A DNA stretch of 64,000 nucleotides from Treponema sp. OMZ 787 (GTDB taxonomy: Bacteria; Spirochaetota; Spirochaetia; Treponematales; Treponemataceae): NCBI RefSeq assembly GCF_024181225.1, contig NZ_CP051198.1, positions 2,604,001 through 2,668,000 of the forward strand, read 5' to 3'. Of this stretch, positions 42,414-50,816 are shown piece by piece. Below the pieces are notes generated by a model, which ran no database searches, was not told the origin of the DNA, and saw nothing but the letters and a program-made list of their open reading frames with translations. The stretch's first letter is position 1. Each line of letters opens with the position of its first letter. The position numbers were made by a program, and so were the translations under genes.

Positions 42414-42644
42414 TCAGTTACATGTATATTCTGGGTTCTTATATAAAAATTCCTTTTCCGAAATAATTGATTTGTTCCAAACTTCTTCTTTCCATTTTTC
42501 TTCTGGGACATCCTTAATTGCTACTGAAACGCTTGAAGTTTTACATCCTAATGTTTCTGCGATTACTTCTGAAATTTTTTTAGCACACAATTTCTTCTGA
42601 TTTTCTGTTCTTCCAGGAAAACATTTGATTTCTACGTGTGGCAT
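42414..42644 (-). CDS. Tautomerase of the 4-OT superfamily, PptA-like
   Basis: This 76-residue protein has the opening MPHVEIKCFPGR. Removal of Met would leave the catalytic Pro1. The length and the 'DVPEEKWKEEVWNKSII' and 'KNPEYTCN' segments match the PptA branch better than 4-oxalocrotonate tautomerase itself. The substrate is unknown. It is the gene closest to the attC at 42325, so it is part of a cassette. Confidence 0.82.
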   Translation of the reverse strand: MPHVEIKCFPGRTENQKKLCAKKISEVIAETLGCKTSSVSVAIKDVPEEKWKEEVWNKSIISEKEFLYKNPEYTCN

Positions 42645-42698
42645 TTATTTTCCTCCGATTAAAGCGGGGTTTGCTGCTATCTTGTTTAGCCCTAAACT

Positions 42699-43388
42699 TC
42701 AGCTGATTACCCTATATCTAAGACGAATGTATGAATTGCTTAAAGTTTTACACTCCAATAACTTCAATACTCCTAATGATGCAAGCTCTTTTTCAGACAT
42801 TATGGATTTACCGTCTATAAGTGTGGATGTATCTTTTCCGCCTATGAGGACAGGAGCCAAAACTATGTCTACAAAATCAATCAGCTTTTCTCGTAGAAAA
42901 ATAGAATTCACAGTGCCTCCGCTTTGAACGGTAAGACGTTCACAGCCAAAATCATTTTTTAACTGGTAAAGACCATTCTTTAAAGAAAATTTTTCCTGAT
43001 ACAATATATGAAAATTTTCCTCATTAACTGAATAAGCTGGATGATTTTTGTTAGATGTCATAAGAACAAATTCTTTTGACTTGGCGCAAAAATACTTTAT
43101 TCCTCGCTCATCCAAATGTGAATTATCTAGCAAAACAAATGAAACAGGTGTTTTTGGAGGTAAAGTATTTTTGTTTACTCCCATCTTTTCCTGAACTCGA
43201 CCTGTATTAAAAGACCATAAATCAGTAGTTTGTTCGATTTCATAGTATTGATGCAGGCCTTCTTTTAAACCTTTGATTTTAGGAAAATCTTTATCTACAT
43301 CAAGTTCATCAGTCGAGCCTGTACTTATTTTTCCATCAACTGATACCAGCATAAACAATGTCGTTATTGGTCTGTTCTTATTTTCCAT
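42699..43388 (-). CDS. RibD C-terminal/dihydrofolate reductase-like protein
   Basis: The 229-residue protein fits the RibD_C reductase family ('LFMLVSVDGKISTGSTDELD', 'CERLTVQSGGTVNSIFL', 'DFVDIVLAPVLIGGKDTSTLIDG'). Members reduce pteridine- or riboflavin-like substrates with NADPH, but many stand-alone copies are of unknown role. It precedes the tautomerase by 54 bases with no attC between, so the two may share one cassette. Riboflavin genes are not nearby. Confidence 0.82.
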   Translation of the reverse strand: MENKNRPITTLFMLVSVDGKISTGSTDELDVDKDFPKIKGLKEGLHQYYEIEQTTDLWSFNTGRVQEKMGVNKNTLPPKTPVSFVLLDNSHLDERGIKYFCAKSKEFVLMTSNKNHPAYSVNEENFHILYQEKFSLKNGLYQLKNDFGCERLTVQSGGTVNSIFLREKLIDFVDIVLAPVLIGGKDTSTLIDGKSIMSEKELASLGVLKLLECKTLSNSYIRLRYRVIS

Positions 43389-43414
43389 ATTTTGATTTCC
43401 ATTTTACTATTAAG

Positions 43415-43443
43415 CGCCCCAGTGCGGGCGTCCGTATAACATA
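43415..43443. other. Cassette-island edge: half-site with hairpin
   Basis: CGCCC/GGGCG form a small hairpin, followed by CCGTATAACATAA. On the - strand this reads GTTATACGG, a core site like those of the attC ends. No matching second arm is seen to the right, so it may be the island boundary or an eroded site. Confidence 0.4.
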
Positions 43444-43568
43444 ATCTTATCCCCATCCATACAATACATCAAAAAAGCTACTCCTCAAGTACTTAAGCAA
43501 ATAATATCAACTATTTTGCAAATGAGAGCTATTTTAAGTTTTATTTTTGGTGGAGTTACACCCTTCCC

Positions 43569-45947
43569 CTACCTTTTCTTCTTTTTTGTCAGTGCACCCT
43601 TAAAGGCTATTTCCAAGACTTCTTCGACATGACTTACGGGGTGGAAGCTTATGCCCTTTTTAATGTGGTCGGGGATTTCGTCCAAGTCCCTTGTGTTAGC
43701 ATGCGGAATGATAACTTCCTTTATTCCGTTGCGGCGGGCGGCTATGGTTTTTTCTTTTAGGCCGCCTATGGCAAGGACTTGGCCGGTGAGTGAAAGCTCT
43801 CCCGTCATTGCAAGTTTCGGCTTGATTGTTTTACCCGAAAAAAGAGATAAAAGAGCCGTGGCCATGGTGATACCTGCGGAAGGTCCGTCCTTGGGAGTCG
43901 CCCCTTCGGGTAGGTGAAGGTGAATTATATTTTTGTCGAACCAGTCGGCATTTTTTATCTTATGTTTTACGGCAAACATTCTTGTCCAAGAAAGAGCTAT
44001 ACCGGCAGATTCTTTCATAACGTTTCCGGCCTGGCCCGTAAGTTTAAAGCCTCCCTTTCCGGCCATCGATGCCGTTTCTATCAAAAGAGTATCCCCGCCC
44101 ATCGAAGTCCAAGCAAGACCAATCGAGGTACCGGGAACATCGGCCTTTTTGATATCGTCATCGCGAAAGATAACCTTGCCGAGCATCTTTTCAATATCAG
44201 CCTTTGTTACGGTCAGCTTTTCGTCTTCCTTTCTTTTACCGTTTACAATTTCGGTTGCGACCTTGCGGTGAATCTTATCAAGCTTCTTTTCAAAGTTGCG
44301 CACTCCGGCTTCCCTTGCATAAGAGTTGGCAATATAGAGGAGTATCTCCTGACTGTAGACCACCTGATTTTTTTTGAGGCCGTGCTTTTCAAGGCTTTTC
44401 GGAATAAGGTGTTTTTTTGCTATCTGCACCTTCTCGGCATCGATGTAGCCCGAAAGCTTTATTACCTCGGCCCTGTCCAAAAGAGGACGTGGAATGGAAT
44501 CGAGGGTGTTAGCCGTGAGGATAAAAACTATGTTGGAAAGGTCAAAGGGCAAATCCAAATAGTGATCTCTAAAGTTTATATTTTGCTCGGGGTCTAAAAC
44601 TTCGAGGAGGGCACTTGAGGGATCGCCCTGATAGCTTTGCCCCATCTTATCGACCTCGTCAATCATAAAGACCGGAGAATTGGTTTTTACTATCTTTAAG
44701 CCCTGGAGGATTTTACCCGGCATGGCGCCGATGTAGGTTCTTCGGTGGCCCTTTATTTCGGCCTCATCCCTCATGCCTCCGACCGAAAACCTGAAGAAGG
44801 GCTTAGACATGGCTCGGGCGATAGACATTCCGACGCTCGTTTTACCTACGCCGGGCGGGCCGAGTAAAAGGATGATAGAACCCTTGGTGTCTTTTTTTAG
44901 TTTACGCACTGAAAGGTATTCTATTATTCTGGTCTTTACGTCTTCAAGCCCGTAATGATCCTTATTTAAAATCTTTTGAGCCTTTGCAATATCATACTCC
45001 TCCGGCTCCGAATTCTTCCACGGAAGGGAAAGGATGGTTTCCAAGTAATTGCGGGTAACTATGTATTCGGAGGAATAGGGATCGAGCATCTTAAATTTTT
45101 CGAACTCGGAATCCACCACCTCTTTTACCTCGCCCGTAAACTGAAATTCTTCTATCCTCTTTGCAAAATTTTCTTCTTCATTGGTCTTAGGATCCGATGT
45201 AAGCCCAAGTTCCTCTTTGATTGACTTTAGCTCTTCCCTTAAAAAATAATCGCGCTGATTTTTCTCGACCCTCATATTAAGGTCTTCCTGAATCTTGCGC
45301 TGAACCTGTAAAAGTTCTTGTTCTTTTTTAATGTGAACAAAGACCTCTTCCATTCTCTTTTTTACATTTAGGGTTTCAAGAATCTTTTGCTGGTCTTCTT
45401 TTTGAATGTTTAAGATACTTGCAATAAAGTCGGCTATTTTTCCGGGATGGTCAATGTTAATCATATTGAGCCGCATCTCTTCAGAGAACAAGGGATTGTT
45501 TTCTGAAAGCTGCTTCATCTCGCTTATGAGGGCGCGGGTAAGAGCTTCCACCTCGTGGCTTTTTTCTTCTTCATCATCAAGGTATTGAACGGCTACTACT
45601 ATCGGATTTGTATCGTTGACCGTTTTGCGTATCTTAAATCGTTTTTGCGTTGCGATAAAAACATTGAGTCCGCCGTCGGGCAGATTTATCTTGCGCACAA
45701 TTTTGGCAGCACAGCCCACCTTGTACAAATCCTTGGCTTGAGGATTTTCTATATTGTTTTTAAGAAGGGTAAGCCCTATAAAGCCGTCGCCCGCATAAGC
45801 ATCTTCAATCGATCTTATGTCTTCGGGTGCATTAATTAAAAGCGGCGTAAAAATGCCGGGAAAAATGGGTCTGCCGCTCAAGGGAATAATATTCAGCTTT
45901 TGCGGCAGCAAACTTTCAATCGGAACAATTTCTTTTTTATCACTCAT
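43569..45947 (-). CDS. lon: ATP-dependent protease Lon
   Basis: Lon degrades damaged and regulatory proteins in the cytosol. The 792-residue protein has a LonN substrate domain (about 15-210), a helical region and the AAA+ module with Walker A 'LLGPPGVGKTSVG' (about 355) and Walker B 'PVFMIDEVDKMG'. The protease domain has the Ser-Lys dyad ('GATPKDGPSAGITMATALLSL' and 'GGLKEKTIAARRNGI'). Length and motifs are normal for LonA. It lies next to the cassette island but is a core gene. TTGACT lies upstream of its start, but a matching -10 is too close to the ATG to trust. Confidence 0.97.
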   Translation of the reverse strand: MSDKKEIVPIESLLPQKLNIIPLSGRPIFPGIFTPLLINAPEDIRSIEDAYAGDGFIGLTLLKNNIENPQAKDLYKVGCAAKIVRKINLPDGGLNVFIATQKRFKIRKTVNDTNPIVVAVQYLDDEEEKSHEVEALTRALISEMKQLSENNPLFSEEMRLNMINIDHPGKIADFIASILNIQKEDQQKILETLNVKKRMEEVFVHIKKEQELLQVQRKIQEDLNMRVEKNQRDYFLREELKSIKEELGLTSDPKTNEEENFAKRIEEFQFTGEVKEVVDSEFEKFKMLDPYSSEYIVTRNYLETILSLPWKNSEPEEYDIAKAQKILNKDHYGLEDVKTRIIEYLSVRKLKKDTKGSIILLLGPPGVGKTSVGMSIARAMSKPFFRFSVGGMRDEAEIKGHRRTYIGAMPGKILQGLKIVKTNSPVFMIDEVDKMGQSYQGDPSSALLEVLDPEQNINFRDHYLDLPFDLSNIVFILTANTLDSIPRPLLDRAEVIKLSGYIDAEKVQIAKKHLIPKSLEKHGLKKNQVVYSQEILLYIANSYAREAGVRNFEKKLDKIHRKVATEIVNGKRKEDEKLTVTKADIEKMLGKVIFRDDDIKKADVPGTSIGLAWTSMGGDTLLIETASMAGKGGFKLTGQAGNVMKESAGIALSWTRMFAVKHKIKNADWFDKNIIHLHLPEGATPKDGPSAGITMATALLSLFSGKTIKPKLAMTGELSLTGQVLAIGGLKEKTIAARRNGIKEVIIPHANTRDLDEIPDHIKKGISFHPVSHVEEVLEIAFKGALTKKKKR

Positions 45948-45994
45948 TCTCTAAATATCTCAATATTTGAAAAAAAAGTCAATCGGAAAAGGAG

Positions 45995-47110
45995 TTATTC
46001 CGTTATCTCATCCAGGTTTATCCTAAACTCTTCCAACAGCTTTTCTCTGATCGCTTCATCGTCAATGCGGTTAAAAACGGGCTTAAAGGCTGCCTCTATT
46101 ATAAGTTTTTTGGCGCTCAGTTCGTCAAAGCCTCGGGTCATAAGGTAGTAAAGCTTATCTTTGTTTACGGCCTCAAAGCTCGCAGCGTGCTCGCCAATAA
46201 CATCATCCTCATCGCAAAAGATTGTCGGGATTGTAGAGCCGACGGTAGTCTTATCAAGCATAATCGTGTTGTCCGAAAAGCGGGCAATGGACTTTGAGCA
46301 GCCCCTGTTTAAAAAGATATTGCCCCGGAACATCTTGTGAGCCTTGTTTTTTAAGGCTCCCTTTGCGGTAATTGCGCCGAGGGAATTTTTTCCGTTGATG
46401 ATAAAATTTTGCTCCAAGTCGATGCGCCTTGTCTTATCTGCAAAGTAAAGGGGGTATATTTGAACCTCGGCCCACTCCTCCGGCATATAGGTAGAAGTTG
46501 ACGCTCCGTTTATCTTTGCTCCAAGCTGAATATCGTAAAGAGTAACTTTAGCCTTCTCCATCGCATAAAGCTTTACGGTTTCAAAGTTGATGCCGCAATG
46601 GCTCAAATTTTGCACCTTTATAAATTCTGTTTGAGAGTTTTTTCCGGCAACTATGCTTAATAAGCCGTTTCTAAAAATATCGGCCTTTGAGCAGTCGTAG
46701 GCCTTCACATCATGGTAAAAAAAGATTTTGGCCCTTGCTCCTTCTTCAACTACAATGAGATTTTGATCATAAAGAACATTGTTAGCCTGATCCATTGTAA
46801 AATTGATGAGAACATTGGCAACATACTCCTCATCTTCCGATTTTTTTACCCTTACATAAATACCCGAATTCCTTTTATCCTTTACCTCTTGAACATAATT
46901 ATCCCCGAGGCCGCAATTTTTTTCGCGCTTTGTTTTTGTAAAGTCAAAGAAGTTTTCTATATCTTCCGATGGGGCGGTTTTTAAAAATTGCTCAATCGGC
47001 ATTTGCTCTATACTTTTATCTTCGGCCCGGCAGTTTAAGTTGCAAAAAGGCTTTGTAGGAACATCCGCTTTTGTATAGTCAAGCCGTTTAAAATAAGTTC
47101 TGTCACTCAT
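45995..47110 (-). CDS. sufD: Fe-S cluster assembly protein SufD
   Basis: SufD joins SufB and SufC in the scaffold that builds [4Fe-4S] clusters. The 371-residue protein has the SufBD core beta-helix ('TLYDIQLGAKINGASTSTYMPEEWAEV', 'NGKNSLGAITAKGALKNKAHKMFRGNIFLNRG') and the C-terminal 'DEDDVIGEHAASFEAVNKDKLYYLMTRGFDELSAKKLII'. It is the last gene of sufCBD. It is somewhat shorter than enterobacterial SufD. Confidence 0.93.
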   Translation of the reverse strand: MSDRTYFKRLDYTKADVPTKPFCNLNCRAEDKSIEQMPIEQFLKTAPSEDIENFFDFTKTKREKNCGLGDNYVQEVKDKRNSGIYVRVKKSEDEEYVANVLINFTMDQANNVLYDQNLIVVEEGARAKIFFYHDVKAYDCSKADIFRNGLLSIVAGKNSQTEFIKVQNLSHCGINFETVKLYAMEKAKVTLYDIQLGAKINGASTSTYMPEEWAEVQIYPLYFADKTRRIDLEQNFIINGKNSLGAITAKGALKNKAHKMFRGNIFLNRGCSKSIARFSDNTIMLDKTTVGSTIPTIFCDEDDVIGEHAASFEAVNKDKLYYLMTRGFDELSAKKLIIEAAFKPVFNRIDDEAIREKLLEEFRINLDEITE

Positions 47111-47112
47111 AT

Positions 47113-48579
47113 CTATCCTATTGTTCCTTCTAATTCGATTGTAATAAGGTTATTCAATTCAACGGCATATTCCAGAGGGAGCTCCTTGGAGATGGGTTCG
47201 ACAAAGCCCTTGATGATTAGGGACTTTGCGGCGGCCTCATCCAAGCCTCTTTGCATAAGGTAGAATACCATCGATTCGCTTATCCTTCCTATTTTTGCCT
47301 CATGGCCTATGTCCACATCATCGGTATGAGCTTCGATAATCGGAATCGTGTCGGAGCGGGATTTATCGTCGAGCATTAGGGATTCGCATTCAGCTAAAGC
47401 CTTAGCCCCCGCTGCATTTGCTCCTATATACAAAAGTCCGCGGTAGTTTGCCTCTCCTCCGTTTTTAGCTATGGAGCGGGAGCGCATTTCCGAAACGGTG
47501 TTTTTTCCGATATGGACGGTCTTTGTTCCCGTATCGAGGCACTGTCCTTCCGAAGCAAAGGTAACCCCTGTAAACTCCGAGCGGGAGCGGTCTCCCTTTA
47601 GGATGCTCATCGGGTAGAGCATCGTAACCCTTGAACCGAAGGAACCTGAAACCCATTCAATAGCTCCGTCTTCTTCGACTATGGCCCTCTTGGTGTTTAG
47701 GTTGTATAGGTTTCTCGACCAGTTTTCGATGGTGGAATAACGCAAGGTTGCTTTTTTGCCTACATAAAGCTCGACGGCTCCTGCATGGAGGGCATTTTTA
47801 TAGTACTTTGGAGCGCTGCATCCTTCAATAAAGTGGAGGTAGGCTCCTTCTTCTACAACTATGAGGGTGTGCTCAAACTGACCCGACTGTTGGGCATTCA
47901 ATCTAAAATAGGATTGAAGCGGAAGCTCGACCCTTACCCCCTTGGGAACATAGACAAAGGAACCTCCCGACCAAACAGCTCCGTGGAGGGCTGCAAACTT
48001 ATGGTCATTCGGCTTTATAAGCTGCATAAAATGTTTTTTTACTATATCCTCGTACTTGTGAACGGCGGTTTCCATATCCAAGTAGACCACGCCCTGCTTT
48101 TCCAAGTCTTCTTTTAGGCTGTGATAAACAACCTCTGAGTCATACTGGGCACCAACTCCTGCGAGGGAGTTGCGTTCGGCCTCAGGTATACCCAGCCTGT
48201 CAAAGGTCTTCTTGATTTCCTCGGGAACGTCATCCCATGTTTCAGCCAAGGGCTTTGTATCGGAAACAATGTAGTGGATAATCTCCTGAATATCCAAGTC
48301 GGAAATATCTGCTCCCCAGTCCGGCATGGGGCGGGCATTAAAATATGCGAGGGATTTAAGGCGCAAGTCCAGCATCCAATCGGGCTCTTTTTTGCGTTCG
48401 GAGATTTTTTTTACGACTTCTTCGTTTAAGCCGAGCCCTGTCGAGTATTTATAATCGATGCTGTCCTTTATGTCATAGATTCCGCGTTCTATGTCCGAAA
48501 CAAAGGTACGCTTTCTTTCTTGAAAGAGAGCTGCTTCATCTGTTTCTTTATCTGTGTTTTGGTTTATGGCTTTACTCAT
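47113..48579 (-). CDS. sufB: Fe-S cluster assembly protein SufB
   Basis: SufB is the central scaffold of the Suf complex. The 488-residue protein has 'GLNEEVVKKISERKKEPDWMLDLR', 'FVYVPKGVRVELPLQSYFRLNAQQSGQFEHTLIVVEEGAYLHFIEGCSAP' and 'GRISESMVFYLMQRGLDEAAAKSLIIKGFVEPI', all typical. The cysteine in 'IEGCSAP' and the later conserved Cys could hold the nascent cluster. The gene overlaps sufC by four bases and lies three bases from sufD, a compact operon. Confidence 0.97.
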   Translation of the reverse strand: MSKAINQNTDKETDEAALFQERKRTFVSDIERGIYDIKDSIDYKYSTGLGLNEEVVKKISERKKEPDWMLDLRLKSLAYFNARPMPDWGADISDLDIQEIIHYIVSDTKPLAETWDDVPEEIKKTFDRLGIPEAERNSLAGVGAQYDSEVVYHSLKEDLEKQGVVYLDMETAVHKYEDIVKKHFMQLIKPNDHKFAALHGAVWSGGSFVYVPKGVRVELPLQSYFRLNAQQSGQFEHTLIVVEEGAYLHFIEGCSAPKYYKNALHAGAVELYVGKKATLRYSTIENWSRNLYNLNTKRAIVEEDGAIEWVSGSFGSRVTMLYPMSILKGDRSRSEFTGVTFASEGQCLDTGTKTVHIGKNTVSEMRSRSIAKNGGEANYRGLLYIGANAAGAKALAECESLMLDDKSRSDTIPIIEAHTDDVDIGHEAKIGRISESMVFYLMQRGLDEAAAKSLIIKGFVEPISKELPLEYAVELNNLITIELEGTIG

Positions 48580-49319
48580 AGGCTTTCTTTTATGTTTTCG
48601 TAACCGTTCTTTTCGATATATTCTACCAGTTCAAGGCTGCCTGTTTTTACAATGCTGCCATCAACAAGAATATGTACAAAGTCGGGCTTTATATAATCTA
48701 AAACCTTGTTATGATGGGTAATAATCAAAATTCCCATATCGGGGGTGCGTATTTTGGAAACGCCTTCAAAGACGATCTTTGTAGCGTCGATATCCAGTCC
48801 CGAATCCGTCTCATCGAGGATAGCTAGTTTAGGGTTTAAAATAGCAAGCTGTAAGATTTCGTTTTTCTTTTTTTCTCCGCCCGAAAAGCCGACATTTAGG
48901 CTTCGGTTTGCATATGCAGGATTGATTTTAAGCTGCTTCATTGTGTCCGACAAAAGTTTATGAAATTTTATCATAGGGATTTTTTCGCCCGTTACGGCTT
49001 CTTTTGAAGCCCTCAAAAATTCTTCAATTTTTAAGCCCGGCACCTCTTCAGGTATCTGAAAAGAAAGAAAAATACCTTTACGGGCCCGCTCATATACGGG
49101 AACATCGTTTATAAGTTCATCTTCAAAAAAGATTTTACCTTCATCAATTGTGTATCTTGGATTTCCTACTATGGCAGCCGCCAAGGTTGATTTACCGGCT
49201 CCGTTTGGGCCCATGACTACATGAACCTCACCCTTGTTTATACTCAAATTAAGGTTTTTAAGAATCTGCTTCTCATCAACCGACATTTGAAGTCCTTGTA
49301 TATCTAATAGTTTCATCAA
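48576..49319 (-). CDS. sufC: Fe-S cluster assembly ATPase SufC
   Basis: SufC is the soluble ABC-type ATPase of the Suf complex. The 247-residue protein has Walker A 'MGPNGAGKSTLAAAIVG', 'GIFLSFQIPEEVPGLKIEEFLR', the signature 'LNVGFSGGEKKKNEILQLAILNPKLAILDETDSGLDIDA' and 'ILIITHHNKVL'. It is the first gene of sufCBD. A promoter with a consensus spacing lies 20 bases upstream. No SufS or SufU is next to it; the desulfurase at 37 kb could serve. Confidence 0.97.
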   Translation of the reverse strand: MMKLLDIQGLQMSVDEKQILKNLNLSINKGEVHVVMGPNGAGKSTLAAAIVGNPRYTIDEGKIFFEDELINDVPVYERARKGIFLSFQIPEEVPGLKIEEFLRASKEAVTGEKIPMIKFHKLLSDTMKQLKINPAYANRSLNVGFSGGEKKKNEILQLAILNPKLAILDETDSGLDIDATKIVFEGVSKIRTPDMGILIITHHNKVLDYIKPDFVHILVDGSIVKTGSLELVEYIEKNGYENIKESL

Positions 49320-49340
49320 AACTCCTATAATCGTCCATAT

Positions 49341-49369
49341 AATATACCAATTTGAGGGGTAATATTCAA
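49341..49369 (-). promoter_or_regulatory. sufCBD promoter
   Basis: On the - strand TTGAAT and TATATT are separated by 17 bases; TAGGAG precedes the sufC ATG. Confidence 0.6.
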
Positions 49370-49409
49370 TAAGAAATAGAATAAAATTATATAGAAGATA
49401 ATTATCTTA

Positions 49410-49438
49410 TGGACAAAGCGGCTTAAAATTGATAAAAT
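49410..49438 (+). promoter_or_regulatory. Promoter of the DAACS symporter gene
   Basis: TGGACA and TAAAAT are separated by 17 bases. GAGGAG lies about seven bases before the ATG at 49469. It is back-to-back with the suf promoter. Confidence 0.6.
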
Positions 49439-49468
49439 ACCTTATCATAAAAATGTGAGGAGTTTTCT

Positions 49469-50653
49469 ATGGCAAAGGAAAAAAAGATTGGGCTTTTACC
49501 CAAACTCGGTATCGGTATTGCGGCCGGTATTTTGCTAGGGCTTTTTGTCCCGGCATCTGTTATGGCCGTCATCAACACAATTAAGGCAATCTTAGGTTCG
49601 GTTATCTTCTTTATCGTACCTCTGGTTATCTTCGGCTTCATTGCTCCTGCAATCTGCGGCTTAAAGCACAATGCAGGAAAAATGCTTGGAACCTTTTTAG
49701 GCTTATCTTATATGTCTGCTGTAGGTGCATCAATATTCTCTGCTATTGTGGGATATATTTTGATTCCATTTTTGCACGTACCCAGTTCTATGAGTTCATT
49801 AGCTGACATTCCGAAAACGGCCTTCGTTTTATCTATTCCGCCTCTTATGCCGGTTATGACAGCCTTGGTAATGGCCATCCTTGTAGGTATTTCCGTACTA
49901 TGGACAAAGGCTGAAACTGTCGAAAAGGTTTTGATAGAATTCCAAGGTATGATTTTGGAAATCGTAAACCGCGTAGTTGTTCCTCTTTTACCTTTCTTTA
50001 TCGCAACAACATTTGCAGAGTTGGCTTACAGCGGAAGTTTAACAAAACAGCTGCCCGTATTCTTAAAGGTTATCGTTATCGTTTTAATCGGTCACTTCAT
50101 CTGGCTTACAGTTCTCTACCTTATCGGAGGAGCTGTTTCAAAGAAGAACCCCTTAGAAGTTATCAAACACTACGGCCCTGCTTACACTACAGCTGTAGGA
50201 ACTATGTCAAGTGCGGCAACCCTTCCGGTAGCCTTGCGCTGTGCCCATAAGTCCGATGCTCTTCCTTCAGAAGTTGCAGACTTTGCAATTCCGCTCGGTG
50301 CAACAACCCACCTTTGCGGTTCGGTTTTAACCGAAACCTTCTTCTGTATGACAATAGCTCAAATGCTTTACGGCGCACTGCCCTCATTCGGAACAATGGT
50401 TTTATTCTCATTCTTGTTCGGCGTATTTGCAGTAGGAGCCCCCGGTGTTCCCGGAGGAACTGTTATGGCCTCACTTGGTCTTGTTTTAAGCGTTTTAGGC
50501 TTTGACAGCACAGGAACGGGCTTACTCATAGCTATATTTGCTCTTCAAGACAGCTTCGGTACTGCTTGTAACGTAACAGGCGACGGAGCCTTGGCCTTGA
50601 TTCTCCGAGGTATTTTCTATAAGCCTGACGGAACATTAAAAAATCAAGCCTAA
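49469..50653 (+). CDS. Dicarboxylate/amino acid:cation symporter (DAACS family)
   Basis: The 394-residue membrane protein belongs to the sodium:dicarboxylate symporter family that takes up glutamate, aspartate, serine/threonine or C4-dicarboxylates. It has eight or so helices and the re-entrant hairpins 'TTAVGTMSSAATLPVALRCAHKS' (serine-rich HP1) and 'AVGAPGVPGGTVMASLGLVLSVLG' (HP2). 'TTHLCGSVLTETFFCMTIAQMLYG' stands in place of the usual NMDGTA motif. That difference leaves the substrate open. It is a single-gene unit ending at a terminator. Confidence 0.88.
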   Translation: MAKEKKIGLLPKLGIGIAAGILLGLFVPASVMAVINTIKAILGSVIFFIVPLVIFGFIAPAICGLKHNAGKMLGTFLGLSYMSAVGASIFSAIVGYILIPFLHVPSSMSSLADIPKTAFVLSIPPLMPVMTALVMAILVGISVLWTKAETVEKVLIEFQGMILEIVNRVVVPLLPFFIATTFAELAYSGSLTKQLPVFLKVIVIVLIGHFIWLTVLYLIGGAVSKKNPLEVIKHYGPAYTTAVGTMSSAATLPVALRCAHKSDALPSEVADFAIPLGATTHLCGSVLTETFFCMTIAQMLYGALPSFGTMVLFSFLFGVFAVGAPGVPGGTVMASLGLVLSVLGFDSTGTGLLIAIFALQDSFGTACNVTGDGALALILRGIFYKPDGTLKNQA

Positions 50654-50675
50654 ACTATTGACTGATTTTTAGTAT

Positions 50676-50715
50676 AAAACCCCTCTTCGGTTTAAAATCG
50701 GAGAGGGGTTTTGTT
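50676..50715 (+). terminator. Intrinsic terminator
   Basis: AAACCCCTCTTCG/CGGAGAGGGGTTT is followed by TGTTTTTA. It ends the DAACS symporter transcript. Confidence 0.88.
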
Positions 50716-50780
50716 TTTAGACAAAAGATATTGATTTTATAAAGTTTCGATTATACCTGTGTTTAATATTTAACCTATAC

Positions 50781-50809
50781 TTGCATTCAACTTAAAGCTA
50801 TTGTATAAT
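50781..50809 (+). promoter_or_regulatory. Promoter of the GPH-type transporter (leaderless)
   Basis: TTGCAT and a perfect TATAAT are separated by 17 bases. The ATG at 50817 is only seven bases beyond the -10 and has no Shine-Dalgarno sequence. Confidence 0.65.
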
Positions 50810-50816
50810 AGTTTTT

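Noticed and set aside
45948-45990. TTGACT upstream of lon, considered as another leaderless promoter.
   Set aside because: The possible -10 ends only four bases before the ATG, too close for transcription to start upstream of the codon.
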